Source of the DNA: an uncultured Lachnospiraceae bacterium
Lineage (GTDB): Bacteria > Bacillota > Clostridia > Lachnospirales > Lachnospiraceae
Assembly: GCA_910584965.1 (NCBI GenBank)
Contig: CAJUDZ010000043.1
Coordinates: 1 to 24,378, forward strand
DNA: 24,378 nt
Direction of reading: 5' to 3'
The position numbers and the translations under genes were made by a program. The first letter of the stretch is position 1. Each line of letters begins with the position of its first letter. Under the pieces are notes generated by a model. The model was not told the origin of the DNA. It saw only the letters and a program-made list of their open reading frames with translations, and ran no database searches. This document shows positions 7,123 through 15,773 of this stretch, piece by piece.

Positions 7123-7145
7123 AAGGGGGCCGCTTCTGTTATAAT
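7116..7145 (+). promoter_or_regulatory. Extended -10 promoter for the YesN/YesM operon
   Basis: TTGTTA (7116-7121), an 18-base spacer, and TATAAT (7140-7145) preceded by TGT give an extended -10 promoter. It starts inside the end of the permease gene. In the leader, ATATGCC (7154-7160) and GGCATAT (7182-7188) form a 7-bp inverted repeat that could be an operator or a leader hairpin. Confidence 0.6.
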
Positions 7146-7207
7146 GAATAAAAATATGCCGATGTTTATGTTTTTTCGTTTGGCATATGATTCAGGGCGG
7201 GGGAACC

Positions 7208-7939
7208 ATGTATAAGATTATCATTGTTGACGACGAAGAAAAGATCGCGGAGGGTATCGCGCATCTTTTCCCGTGGGAGCAGATGGGATTTTCAGTAGAA
7301 GCATATTTCAGGAGCGCGCGGAAGGCGGTCGAATATCTGGAGCACCATCAGGTGGACGTGCTGGTCAGCGATATTGAAATGCCGGATATTTCAGGGCTGG
7401 AATTGTGCGAGCGGCTTTCAGGCGGCTCCGTCCGGATTGTTTTTATCAGCAGTTACCAGAATTACGAGTATTTTCGGTCAGCAATCCATTATAAAGTGGA
7501 AGACTATCTGCTGAAACCGATCAAATTCCAGGAACTGAGAGAGTGTTTCAGAAAAATTAAAGAAGAACTGGATGAAGAAAACAATGCGATGCCGGATGCA
7601 CCGGTCGCTTATTATGATCAGATTGTCAGGGAAGTGAAGAACTACATAGAACAGAATTACAGGGAGGCGTCGCAGAATGAGGCGGCCGCGCTGGTCGGCA
7701 TGAGCAGCGGTTATCTTTTCAAAATTTTCAAGGAAAAGTCGGGACAGGGTTTCATGGAATATCTGACGGAAGTGCGGATGAAAAAAGCCTGTGAGCTTCT
7801 TGATAACATCCAGTTTAAAAGCTACGATGTGGCATATTACGTAGGATATGACAATCCAAAGAACTTTTCACGGGCTTTTAAGGCATATCTTGGGATGACG
7901 CCTAAGGAATACCGGAGCCGTAAAGGAATAAACGGATGA
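7208..7939 (+). CDS. YesN-type response regulator with AraC DNA-binding domain
   Basis: The N-terminal receiver domain (residues 1-~120) has the acidic pocket VDDEE (7-11), phospho-acceptor D55 in VSDIEMPD, a serine in the FISSY switch and lysine in LLKPI. The C-terminal ~100 residues are an AraC-type double helix-turn-helix, ending with the family signature GYDNPKNFSRAFKAYLGMTPKEYR. It is a cytoplasmic transcription factor, most likely activating the adjacent sugar-uptake genes when phosphorylated by the downstream kinase. ATG at 7208 is preferred over 7187 because GGGCGGGGG lies just before it, an atypical ribosome site. Its stop overlaps the kinase start as ATGA. Confidence 0.93.
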   Translation: MYKIIIVDDEEKIAEGIAHLFPWEQMGFSVEAYFRSARKAVEYLEHHQVDVLVSDIEMPDISGLELCERLSGGSVRIVFISSYQNYEYFRSAIHYKVEDYLLKPIKFQELRECFRKIKEELDEENNAMPDAPVAYYDQIVREVKNYIEQNYREASQNEAAALVGMSSGYLFKIFKEKSGQGFMEYLTEVRMKKACELLDNIQFKSYDVAYYVGYDNPKNFSRAFKAYLGMTPKEYRSRKGING

Positions 7940-9672
7940 AGAGAAAATATTTCTGGCGGAACTTTTATGACTACTGTAAGCTGATGATGGTTCCGCTGTT
8001 ATTATTGTTTCTGGCCTGTATGGTACTGGTTACGATACAGATGCAGAAAGATTTGAATGCACAGGCGGGGAGCACGCTTTCCAGCGTCAATACGAGTCTG
8101 GATTCCGTAGTCAGCAATGTTATTTTCCAGAATGACCAGCTGACGAATAATTCTTCCATGCTGCTTGCATTGAAAAAGTTATTGCTGCGGGATACGAATA
8201 TAGATTACAGCGAAGCGATTTATCTGCGCAATATCAAGACGCTGATGCGCAGTATTACGGAGACCTATCCGTATATAGATTCTGTCTATCTGTATCTGGA
8301 CGGGTATGATAAATTTTTTTCCTCCGAAAGCGCGGTGACGACATTTGACGGGGAAAAAGACCGGGAATGGCTTCAGATATATCTGCAGATGAATCCCGAT
8401 GAACGGAATTATGTGTCGGTGCTCGGAACGGACGGGCAGAAATCGATTACGATTTTCCAGAGAATGCTTCTTCTGGACGGCATTGTCGTAATGGATATCG
8501 AGATTGAAAAATACAGAAATCTGCTGAACCAGATCCTGTACAACCATAATGAAACGATTCTTTTTTATAATAATGAGGGAGAATACCTGTTTCAGTGGAA
8601 TGCGGGAAAAGAAACTGATCAGGAAGAAGCGCTGCCCGGAATGATTCCGGATGGCAGCGACGGGAAGTGGCTCCGGCTCGGGAAAAAGTTTTATATGGTT
8701 CATGAAAGCCGGGATAACAGCTATCAGCTGAAAATTGTATCGCTGATTCCGCAGGATGTGATATGGGATAATATCAAAGGGGTTGCCAGTGTCTTTTTTC
8801 TGGTTATGGGCGTCTGTGTGATCGTACTGATGCTCCTGGCGTACCGGACGGCCAAAGAATCTTTTGACCGCATCGAATATATGGTCAATGTGTTTCAGGA
8901 TGCGGAACGGGGTAATTTTCCGAAAGAGCCGAAACAGGAAGAAAAAAATGAATATGATGTGGTTCTGAATAACATCATCTACCTCTTTTTGCATAATATA
9001 CAGCTGAACGACAGCCTGAAACAGAAGCAGCAGGAACAGGAAATCGCGGAACTGACCGCGTTACAGCTTCAGATTAACCCTCATTTTTTGTTCAATGTAT
9101 TGCAGAATGTGGAATTTGAGATGAAAAAAGTGGGCGGAGCGGATGCCGTCTGCAAAATGATGGAGGATTTGTCTGAAATCTTGCAGTATGCGCTGAAAAA
9201 TCCGCTGGAGCCAATTACGCTGCGGCAGGAAATCGAGTACCTGAAAAAATATGTCTCCATTCAGCGGAAGCGTTTTGGAAGCGATTTTATCGTTTATTAT
9301 GAAATCGATGAGGAACTGTGGGAATTCCCCGTATTCCGCCTGATGCTGCAGCCTCTTGTGGAAAACAGCATCGTGCATGGCGTAAGGCTCTGTGACAGGC
9401 CGGGATATATCAAGGTCAAGGCGTTTGCGCGCGGCGGCCGGGTGATTTTCCGGGTGGTAGATAACGGTATTGGCATGACGGCGGAAGAGATTCAGAAGTT
9501 TCAGGACAGAATCCAGAGAATTAATGTGCGCCACATCGGTATGTCGAATGTAAACAGCCGTCTGAAAATATATTATGGCGAAGAGTCCGCAATCCATGTG
9601 CGGAGCCGGAAGAACAGGGGATGCGTGGTGGAGTTCAGCATTCCGACGGATGGCAATGAGTACAAAAGATGA
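7936..9672 (+). CDS. YesM-type sensor histidine kinase
   Basis: Membrane sensor of 578 residues. Helix 1 is at ~17-35; an extracellular sensor of ~240 residues (Cache-like by length) follows, then helix 2 at ~285-305 (VASVFFLVMGVCVIVLMLLAY), a HAMP-like linker, and the His_kinase domain with phospho-acceptor H383 in QINPHFLFN. The ATP-binding domain has the N-box PLVENSIVHG and G-box DNGIGMTAEE. This family phosphorylates YesN-type regulators, and the ATGA overlap with the regulator gene supports the pairing. The ligand is probably the sugar or oligosaccharide imported by the downstream transporter; that is inference from order. Confidence 0.93.
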   Translation: MKRKYFWRNFYDYCKLMMVPLLLLFLACMVLVTIQMQKDLNAQAGSTLSSVNTSLDSVVSNVIFQNDQLTNNSSMLLALKKLLLRDTNIDYSEAIYLRNIKTLMRSITETYPYIDSVYLYLDGYDKFFSSESAVTTFDGEKDREWLQIYLQMNPDERNYVSVLGTDGQKSITIFQRMLLLDGIVVMDIEIEKYRNLLNQILYNHNETILFYNNEGEYLFQWNAGKETDQEEALPGMIPDGSDGKWLRLGKKFYMVHESRDNSYQLKIVSLIPQDVIWDNIKGVASVFFLVMGVCVIVLMLLAYRTAKESFDRIEYMVNVFQDAERGNFPKEPKQEEKNEYDVVLNNIIYLFLHNIQLNDSLKQKQQEQEIAELTALQLQINPHFLFNVLQNVEFEMKKVGGADAVCKMMEDLSEILQYALKNPLEPITLRQEIEYLKKYVSIQRKRFGSDFIVYYEIDEELWEFPVFRLMLQPLVENSIVHGVRLCDRPGYIKVKAFARGGRVIFRVVDNGIGMTAEEIQKFQDRIQRINVRHIGMSNVNSRLKIYYGEESAIHVRSRKNRGCVVEFSIPTDGNEYKR

Positions 9673-9695
9673 AGAAATTTGTGAAAAAATGAGTG

Positions 9696-9701
9696 TATAA
9701 T
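9696..9701 (+). promoter_or_regulatory. Possible promoter element before the binding-protein gene
   Basis: TATAAT (9696-9701) is a perfect -10 element, but no convincing -35 lies 16-18 bases upstream. The ~130-base gap between kinase and binding-protein genes is AT-rich, with an imperfect inverted repeat (ATTAATTTTATTTT near 9755 against AAAATAAATTTAAT near 9771). A poor -35 fits an activator-dependent promoter controlled by the YesN protein. Confidence 0.4.
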
Positions 9702-9805
9702 GTACGAAGAAGTGAAAAAAAGAAGAAATTTGTTAAGAGGCCTTCCTTTTAATATTAATTTTATTTTTATAAAATAAATTTAATAAAAAAAGGGAGGTTT
9801 TCTAT

Positions 9806-11200
9806 ATGAAGAAAAAAGCATTGACACTTATATTATCCCTGTCGATGACCGCAGCTCTGCTCGCAGGATGCGGCGGGGGTTCAGACGAACAGCCTTCACA
9901 GGATGCGGCGCCGCAGGATACCGCTTCATCGGACAGCAATGCGGATAACAGCGCAGATAACAGTGAGGCGGAAACGGCGCAGACCGCATCGGATGAAGAG
10001 CAGATTACGCTCCGGTTTGCATGGTGGGGCGGCGACGAAAGAGCGGAGGCGACGCTGGCGGTAATTGAGCAGTTCGAAGCGCTTCATCCCAATATCACCA
10101 TCGAAGCGGAATATGGCGGAAATGACGGCTATCATGATAAACTGGCGACGTCTTTGGCTTCCGGAACGGCGGCGGATATTGTACAGGTAGATCCTGAAAC
10201 GTTTCCAACCTATGTTGCCGCGGGAGATTATTTCTATGATTATGCGGAGCTCGGTATGGATATGAGCAATTTTGATGAAGCTTATATTTCCCTGGAAATA
10301 AACGGAAGGTATAACGGCAGTCAGCTGGGACTTCCGAGCGGTATTTCCGGTGCGGGGCTTCTGGTGAACAAAACGCTTGCCGACGAGATCGGACTGGATT
10401 TCACACAGCCTTATGACTGGGATGATCTGATTGAGATGGGAAAAAAGGTAAAAGAATATGATCCCGACCTGTATCTTATGAGTATGAACAAGGAATATAT
10501 CGCGAATCTGATCGTTTTCAACTATGGAAAACAGCTGGCGGGCGGTACGTTTGCGGACCCGGATAACAATCAGATACGGATTACCAAAGAACAGTTGGAA
10601 GAAGTTTATACTTATGTTAAGAAATTGTTTGATGAAGGCGTAATACCGCCGGCATCCTATCAGGCATCTTACAGCGGCGACGAGCTGCAAAACGATACCA
10701 ACTGGATTGAAGGCAATTATGTTGCGACCTTTACTTATATTTCCACGATGGACGTTATGGTTGCCGCAAATCCCGACGTGGAATATTACGCGGGACAGAT
10801 ACCGAAGCTTGACGGCGCGGCGGAAGCCGGCTGGGCTTCCAATACGCCGCAGGTATTTGCAATTACGAAGACGAGCGAACATCCGGAAGCGGCGGCAGAG
10901 TTCATGGATTACTTCTTTAATAATGAGACGGCAATGGAGACGCTCGGAACGACAAGAAGCGTTCCGCCTACCGAGAAGGCAAGGCAGATCTGTTCCGATA
11001 ACGGTATCTTAACGGAGTGGACAATGGAGGGCGCCAATATAGCGGCAGCTATGGGCGGTACGCCGAATGACAAGATTTCCTCGACCAATGAAGCAAAAGA
11101 AATTCTATTTGATGCGGTGGAGAGCATCGGTTACGGTGCAAAAGATCCGGCAACGGCAGCAGAAGATACGTTGAATCTTCTGTCGGGATTATTAGATTAA
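9806..11200 (+). CDS. Sugar ABC transporter substrate-binding lipoprotein
   Basis: Residues 1-22 form a lipoprotein signal (MKKKALTLILSLSMTAALLAGC) with lipobox LAGC and C22 as the lipid-modified residue. A Ser/Asp/Glu-rich linker (~23-65) leads into a family 1 extracellular solute-binding fold (LRFAWWGGDERAEATLAVIEQF, then SGTAADIVQVDPETFPTYVAAG). The 464 residues are normal for oligosaccharide binders. It captures sugar outside the cell and delivers it to the two permeases downstream. AGGGAGG (9791-9797) sets the start. The substrate cannot be read from sequence; maltose-, multiple-sugar- and pectin-type binders share this fold. Confidence 0.92.
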   Translation: MKKKALTLILSLSMTAALLAGCGGGSDEQPSQDAAPQDTASSDSNADNSADNSEAETAQTASDEEQITLRFAWWGGDERAEATLAVIEQFEALHPNITIEAEYGGNDGYHDKLATSLASGTAADIVQVDPETFPTYVAAGDYFYDYAELGMDMSNFDEAYISLEINGRYNGSQLGLPSGISGAGLLVNKTLADEIGLDFTQPYDWDDLIEMGKKVKEYDPDLYLMSMNKEYIANLIVFNYGKQLAGGTFADPDNNQIRITKEQLEEVYTYVKKLFDEGVIPPASYQASYSGDELQNDTNWIEGNYVATFTYISTMDVMVAANPDVEYYAGQIPKLDGAAEAGWASNTPQVFAITKTSEHPEAAAEFMDYFFNNETAMETLGTTRSVPPTEKARQICSDNGILTEWTMEGANIAAAMGGTPNDKISSTNEAKEILFDAVESIGYGAKDPATAAEDTLNLLSGLLD

Positions 11201-11213
11201 AAGCGGTTTTGTT

Positions 11214-11243
11214 CAAAAGGGGTGCAGATTCTGCCCCCTTTTG
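11214..11243 (+). promoter_or_regulatory. Intercistronic hairpin after the binding-protein gene
   Basis: CAAAAGGGG-T-GCAG (11214-11227) pairs with CTGCCCCCTTTTG (11231-11243): 13 base pairs, one bulged T and a 3-base loop, with no T-tract after it. It lies 14 bases past the binding-protein stop. Such structures commonly protect the upstream message or partly terminate, so more binding protein than permease is made. It could also be a weak terminator. Confidence 0.6.
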
Positions 11244-11265
11244 TGTGGAAAGGAAAGGAAACGGT

Positions 11266-12183
11266 ATGAAATCTGCAAAAAGCGGTGTGAAAAAAACAGG
11301 ATACAGGAAAAGAGACTATCAGGCCTTTATTTATATTGCGCCATGGCTGATCGGTTTTCTCGTTTTACAGCTTTATCCGTTTATGATGTCTCTTTTTTAT
11401 TCTTTCAATAATTATACGGTCGGGGCGGTACCCGAATGGGTTGGTTTGAAAAACTATGTAAAGCTGTTTACACAGGATACGGAATTTTGGAATTCATTAA
11501 AGGTTACAATCGTTTATACACTGTATACGGTCCCGGGAAAATTGATTATGGCGCTGGCGGTAGCCGTTTTTTTAAACCGCGATATTAAGGGAATCAATCT
11601 GATCAGAACGCTGTATTATATTCCGTCTTTGTTTGGCGGCAGCGTTGCAATCGCGATTCTGTGGAAACTGATGTTTCTGGAAAACGGCCTTATGAATGCC
11701 TTTTTACAGGCGCTTTCCCTTCCGACGATCTCTTTTCTCGGCGATACCAGATATGCGCTGAAGACGATCTGTTCCCTGGAAATCTGGCAGTTCGGTTCTT
11801 CTATGGTTATGTTCCTTGCGGCCTTAAAACAGGTTCCCCGGTCGTTATACGAAGCGGCGCAGATCGATGGCGGCGGAAAAATCCGCATTTTTTTTACCAT
11901 TACGATTCCGCAGATCACATCGATTATTTTCTTTAATTTGATTATGCAGGTCATTCAGGCGCTCCAGAATTTCACTTCCGCATTTGTTATTACGAATGGC
12001 GGGCCGATGAAATCCACTTATGTGCTGGGGATGAAATTGTATAAGGAAGGCTTTTCTAACTTCAAAATGGGATATGCCAGCAGTATTTCCTGGGTGGTAT
12101 TTACGATTATTCTGGTAGTTTCCCTTCTGCTGTTTCGTTCTTCCTCCGCCTGGGTTTACTACGAAGACCAGGGTGACTTTTAA
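11266..12183 (+). CDS. Sugar ABC transporter permease, MalF/UgpA type
   Basis: Inner-membrane subunit of 305 residues with six predicted helices and the ATPase-docking EAA loop, EAAQIDGGGKIRIFFTITIPQI, near residue 200. An early IAPWLIGFLVLQLYPF helix is typical of the UgpA/LacF-like first permease of sugar importers. ATG at 11266 is chosen because AAAGGAAAGGAA lies before it; a longer in-frame ORF from 11209 starts inside the hairpin. It pairs with the next gene. No ATPase gene is present in the cluster. Confidence 0.9.
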   Translation: MKSAKSGVKKTGYRKRDYQAFIYIAPWLIGFLVLQLYPFMMSLFYSFNNYTVGAVPEWVGLKNYVKLFTQDTEFWNSLKVTIVYTLYTVPGKLIMALAVAVFLNRDIKGINLIRTLYYIPSLFGGSVAIAILWKLMFLENGLMNAFLQALSLPTISFLGDTRYALKTICSLEIWQFGSSMVMFLAALKQVPRSLYEAAQIDGGGKIRIFFTITIPQITSIIFFNLIMQVIQALQNFTSAFVITNGGPMKSTYVLGMKLYKEGFSNFKMGYASSISWVVFTIILVVSLLLFRSSSAWVYYEDQGDF

Positions 12184-12198
12184 TTCTAATGGAAAGGC

Positions 12199-13059
12199 AT
12201 GGTTATTGATATGAAGAAAATAAAAAACAAGAGGCTGAAAAAATTCATTGATTACCTCATTATTGTAATCATCGGCGTGATTATGCTGTATCCGATTTTC
12301 TGGATGTTTTTTGCCACATTTAAATCGAATGAGGAGATATACAGTTCCATTAAGCTGCTTCCCAAATCATTCAGCCTTCAATATTATATTGACGGATGGA
12401 AGGGTACCGGGAAGATCACCTATACGCAGTTTTTCCTGAATACCTTTATTATGGTGGTACCCACCACAATTCTGACGGTGATTTCGGCAGCCCTGGTGGC
12501 TTATGGATTTGCCAGATTCCATTTCCCGTGCAAAAAGTTTTTGTTCGGACTGCTGATCGCGACGCTGATGCTTCCCAATGCGGTTATTATTATCCCGCGT
12601 TATACGCTATATAATAAATTTGGCTGGGTAAACAGCTACATCCCGTTTTATGTTCAGGCGGCGCTGGCCTGCAACGCCTTTTTTACCTACATGCTGATTC
12701 AGTTCTTCCGGGGACTTCCAAGAGAGCTGGACGAGTCCGCGTATGTGGACGGATGCGGTACATTCCGCACATTCATACAGATTCTGCTGCCGCTGATGAA
12801 ACCGGCGCTGTTTTCGGCGGGGGTATTCCAGTTCTTATGGACATATAACGATTATTTTAATTCGTTGATCTTCATTAATTCAGTCAGGAAATATCCGATT
12901 TCTCTGGCTTTACGGATGTCGCTGGATGCGGAATCCGTTGTACAGTGGGGACAGGTCATGGCAATGTCGTTTCTTGCGGTAGTGCCTGTTATCCTTTTGT
13001 TCTTTGCGGCGCAGAAGTATTTCGTGGAAGGAATTGCGACCAGCGGCCTGAAAGGGTAG
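12199..13059 (+). CDS. Sugar ABC transporter permease, MalG/UgpE type
   Basis: Second inner-membrane subunit, ~286 residues and six helices. The EAA loop ESAYVDGCGTFRTFIQILLPLMKPA is present, and the C-terminus ends VEGIATSGLKG, the usual end of this family. Its gene lies 15 bases after the first permease and is followed by a strong terminator, so it closes the operon. The start is uncertain: GGAAAGG (12191-12197) is very close to the ATG at 12199 and rather far from the in-frame ATG at 12211. Confidence 0.9.
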   Translation: MVIDMKKIKNKRLKKFIDYLIIVIIGVIMLYPIFWMFFATFKSNEEIYSSIKLLPKSFSLQYYIDGWKGTGKITYTQFFLNTFIMVVPTTILTVISAALVAYGFARFHFPCKKFLFGLLIATLMLPNAVIIIPRYTLYNKFGWVNSYIPFYVQAALACNAFFTYMLIQFFRGLPRELDESAYVDGCGTFRTFIQILLPLMKPALFSAGVFQFLWTYNDYFNSLIFINSVRKYPISLALRMSLDAESVVQWGQVMAMSFLAVVPVILLFFAAQKYFVEGIATSGLKG

Positions 13060-13176
13060 CTGCGGCGCAGATACCGGACAGACGTCGAGTACAACGCTGA
13101 AAATCGTTCAAATATCATGGCCCGGGGCGCGTATTCCCCTGACCATAGAGGGCATGACAAACGGTTTTAACGGAAG

Positions 13177-13219
13177 CTGTCGTCCCGGCGGAGTGATCTG
13201 TCGGGGCGGCAGTTTTTTT
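13177..13219 (+). terminator. Rho-independent terminator of the sugar-uptake operon
   Basis: CTGTCGTCCCG (13177-13187) pairs with CGGGGCGGCAG (13202-13212) with two G-U pairs, followed by seven T (13213-13219). A second, weaker hairpin without a T-tract lies upstream around 13118-13145 (ATGG...GGGG against CCCC...CCAT). The 13060-13365 gap otherwise holds only the next promoter. Confidence 0.85.
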
Positions 13220-13241
13220 GATTACAGCTTTTCCGATTTAC

Positions 13242-13270
13242 TTGTGACAGGGCGATGGGAATGGTATAAT
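13242..13270 (+). promoter_or_regulatory. Sigma-A promoter before the FakA-like domain gene
   Basis: TTGTGA (13242-13247), a 17-base spacer, and TATAAT (13265-13270) form a near-consensus housekeeping promoter right after the terminator. It leaves a leader of about 90 nt. The genes from 13366 to addA follow closely in the same direction, so it may serve much of that run. Confidence 0.7.
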
Positions 13271-13365
13271 CGAATGTAGGTATAAAAAATTGTATGGTAA
13301 AATCAGAAAGGTATTATGATTAAAACGGGATTTAAGAAATTGTTTGTGGAAAAAGGAGGAAAAAG

Positions 13366-13617
13366 ATGTTGGAATTTCGGTATGATACACAGTTATTGAT
13401 TGAGGGAGAAGACCTGGATGAAGACGTTATCAGCGAGTATATTACGGAACATTTTAAAGGAGACTGTCTTCTGGCGGTGGGGGATGAAGAACTGATTAAA
13501 GTCCATTTTCATACGAACGAGCCCTGGCAGCTGCTTGAATACTGTGCCTCGCTGGGGGAGATTTATGATATTGTGGTGGAAGACATGGACAGACAGGCGC
13601 GGGGATTGAAGGGATGA
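13366..13617 (+). CDS. Stand-alone FakA/YloV C-terminal-like domain (small protein)
   Basis: This 83-residue protein resembles the end of FakA/YloV fatty-acid kinase proteins ('kinase to dihydroxyacetone kinase' annotations). The pieces that match are FRYDTQLLIEG, the acidic helix DEDVISEYI, DCLLAVGDEELIKVHFHTNEP (normally VVVGDDDLVKVHVHTNDP) and LGEIYDIVVEDMDRQ. The N-terminal DhaL kinase domain is absent, so it cannot be a kinase alone. The AGGAGG at 13354-13359 and intact frame argue for a real gene rather than a fragment. It overlaps the MATE gene by four bases (ATGA), implying coupling. Its function is unknown to me. Confidence 0.75.
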   Translation: MLEFRYDTQLLIEGEDLDEDVISEYITEHFKGDCLLAVGDEELIKVHFHTNEPWQLLEYCASLGEIYDIVVEDMDRQARGLKG

Positions 13618-14954
13618 AAAACAGGGATTTGACGACAGGAAGCGTTTTTCAGACGATTCTTTCTTTTTCAATGCCTTATCTGCTTTCCTATTTTTTACAG
13701 ACGCTGTACGGGATGGCGGACTTGTTTATCATCGGGCAGTACTGCGGGGTGGAAAGCACAACGGCGGTTTCCATCGGAAGCCAGGTCATGCACATGCTGA
13801 CGGTAATGATCGTCGGTCTGGCGATGGGTTCTACGGTGATGATCGGCCGTGCGGCCGGCGCGAAAGAAAAACAGAAGGTTAATCTGGCAGTCGGGAATAC
13901 GGTCGTGCTTTTCCTGTTCCTTTCTGTCGTGTGCACGGTGCTGTTGCTGATGGCGGTGCATGCGATTGCGGCGGTCATGGCGACGCCGGAAGAGGCGGTG
14001 GAAGGGCTGATCCGCTATCTCATGATCTGCTTTATCGGGATTCCTTTTATCACGGCATACAATATTATCAGTTCCATTTTCCGGGGGATGGGCGACTCCA
14101 AAAGCCCGATGTATTTTATTGCGGTTGCCTGTGCTTTTAATATCGTTCTGGATTATCTGTTTATCGGCATGATGGGACTCGGAACGGCGGGAGCGGCGCT
14201 TGGAACGACGCTTTCACAGACGATCAGCGTACTCGTTTCTTTCATCGTGATTCGGAAGCGGAAGATGATTCCGGGATTGTGCGGAGCCGATTTCAGGCCG
14301 CGAAAGGCAGTTCTTGGAAATATTCTGAAGGTGGGCGTTCCGGTGGCGGTGCAGGATGGCTTTATCCAGATCGCGTTCATCGTGATTACGGTCTTTGCAA
14401 ATCGCAGAGGTTTAAACGATGCGGCGGCGGTGGGCATTGTGGAAAAACTGATCGGGATTCTTTTCCTGATACCGTCGTCCATGCTCTCGGCCGTTTCGGC
14501 GCTGTCCGCACAGAATATCGGCGCCGGCCGGCATGACCGGGCGCGGGATACGCTGAAATATGCGGCGATGATCGCAGTATCTTTCGGTCTGATCGCGTCG
14601 GTGATCATGCAGTTTGCCGCGGAAGGGGCGGTCGGATTGTTTGCGGATGATCAGGAAGTGATTCTGCTCGGCGGGCAGTATATGCGCGGTTATGTGTGGG
14701 ATTGTATTTTTGCGGGCGTACATTTTTGCTTCAGCGGATATTTCTGTGCGTATGGGCTTTCCATGATTTCCTTCGTTCATAATTCGATTTCCATCGTCTG
14801 CGCCCGGATTCCGCTTGCCTATATTGCGGCCAGATATTTTACGGAATCGCTGCTTCCGATGGGCGTCGCGGCGCCGGCGGGATCGCTGCTTTCCGTTGTG
14901 GTCTGTATTGCGGCGTTTGTATGGATGAGGCGGCATATGGAACGGTTTACATAA
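13614..14954 (+). CDS. MATE-family multidrug/metabolite efflux transporter
   Basis: Membrane protein of 446 residues with twelve hydrophobic segments in two halves, the normal MATE length. It opens with LTTGSVFQTILSFSMPYLLSYF, then ADLFIIGQYCGVESTTAVSIG, VGLAMGSTVMIGRAAGAKE and FRGMGDSKSPMYF, all typical of the Clostridial MATE (DinF/NorM-like) group. It would use a Na+ or H+ gradient to export cationic compounds; the substrate is unknown. It starts inside the preceding small gene's stop (ATGA), so both are probably made together. Confidence 0.92.
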   Translation: MKNRDLTTGSVFQTILSFSMPYLLSYFLQTLYGMADLFIIGQYCGVESTTAVSIGSQVMHMLTVMIVGLAMGSTVMIGRAAGAKEKQKVNLAVGNTVVLFLFLSVVCTVLLLMAVHAIAAVMATPEEAVEGLIRYLMICFIGIPFITAYNIISSIFRGMGDSKSPMYFIAVACAFNIVLDYLFIGMMGLGTAGAALGTTLSQTISVLVSFIVIRKRKMIPGLCGADFRPRKAVLGNILKVGVPVAVQDGFIQIAFIVITVFANRRGLNDAAAVGIVEKLIGILFLIPSSMLSAVSALSAQNIGAGRHDRARDTLKYAAMIAVSFGLIASVIMQFAAEGAVGLFADDQEVILLGGQYMRGYVWDCIFAGVHFCFSGYFCAYGLSMISFVHNSISIVCARIPLAYIAARYFTESLLPMGVAAPAGSLLSVVVCIAAFVWMRRHMERFT

Positions 14955-15003
14955 TCTGTTGTGTTTGAAACTTTCTGAGAGAAGAATGCGGGAGGAATTG
15001 GAT

Positions 15004-15417
15004 ATGTGGTTTCTGTTTGCGATGTTGTCATCCGTCTTCGCGGCGCTGACCGCCATCCTTGCCAAGATCGGCATCGAGGGCGTCAATTCCAATCTGGCCA
15101 CGGCGGTACGGACGGTGGTGGTGCTCATTATGGCGTGGGGAATGGTTTTTCTGACGCATACCCAGGGCGGTATCTTTGCGATCAGCAGAAAAAGCTGGCT
15201 GTTTCTCATATTGTCCGGCCTGGCGACGGGGGCTTCCTGGCTCTGTTATTACAAAGCGCTCCAGATCGGAGAGGCTTCGAAAGTGGTTCCGGTCGATAAA
15301 CTGAGCGTCGTCATCACACTCGTGCTGGCTTTTGTTTTTCTGCATGAGAAGTTTACGGTAAAATCGGCGTTCGGATGCGTGCTGATCGGTGCGGGAACGT
15401 TGTTAATGGTTCTGTGA
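15004..15417 (+). CDS. Single-domain EamA (DMT) transporter
   Basis: A 137-residue membrane protein with about five helices matching one EamA unit (FAMLSSVFAALTAILAKIGIEGVNSNLATAVRT; later YKALQIGEASKVVPVDKLSVVIT and FLHEKFTVKSAFGCVLIGAGTLLMVL). Most family members have two such units in ~300 residues, so this one probably works as a dimer. The start is set by GGGAGGAA just before the ATG at 15004. An in-frame upstream extension to 14959 lacks a ribosome site. Substrate unknown. Confidence 0.85.
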   Translation: MWFLFAMLSSVFAALTAILAKIGIEGVNSNLATAVRTVVVLIMAWGMVFLTHTQGGIFAISRKSWLFLILSGLATGASWLCYYKALQIGEASKVVPVDKLSVVITLVLAFVFLHEKFTVKSAFGCVLIGAGTLLMVL

Positions 15418-15433
15418 ACGGGAGGGAAATGCG

Positions 15434-15733
15434 ATGGAAAAGATGTCCGACAGGGAAACGGAACGGCTGGAATTTCTGAAAAGTTATGATTTCATGAAGC
15501 TCGGACAGGCTGTCAGCCATCATAACTGGCAGGCGGCGGCTATGACGGTACAGCGGATGCAGAAGCGGGTGCGGGAGCTGGAACTGAATGCGTTCGAAAG
15601 ACAGTTTACGGGAATCCGACAGTGCATTTTACAGAAACAGGAAAGACAGGCCAAAGATATTCTGGCGCTGGTGATGGCGAAGCGTGCCAGGATGCTGGAA
15701 AGCGGTATGCAGGGGGGCCGGGATGTCTTATAA
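15434..15733 (+). CDS. Small helical protein of unknown function
   Basis: A 99-residue, charged, helix-rich protein with no membrane segment or signal peptide and no motif I recognise. The centre (HHNWQAAAMTVQRMQKRV) and end (ERQAKDILALVMAKRARML) could form amphipathic helices or a coiled coil. GGAGGG lies eight bases before the ATG. It starts 17 bases after the EamA gene and ends 40 bases before addB, so it is probably co-transcribed; a link to AddAB is only positional. Confidence 0.7.
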   Translation: MEKMSDRETERLEFLKSYDFMKLGQAVSHHNWQAAAMTVQRMQKRVRELELNAFERQFTGIRQCILQKQERQAKDILALVMAKRARMLESGMQGGRDVL

Positions 15734-15773
15734 GAACGGGATATAAGCAGCAGAAAAGGAAAGGAACTGGCGC

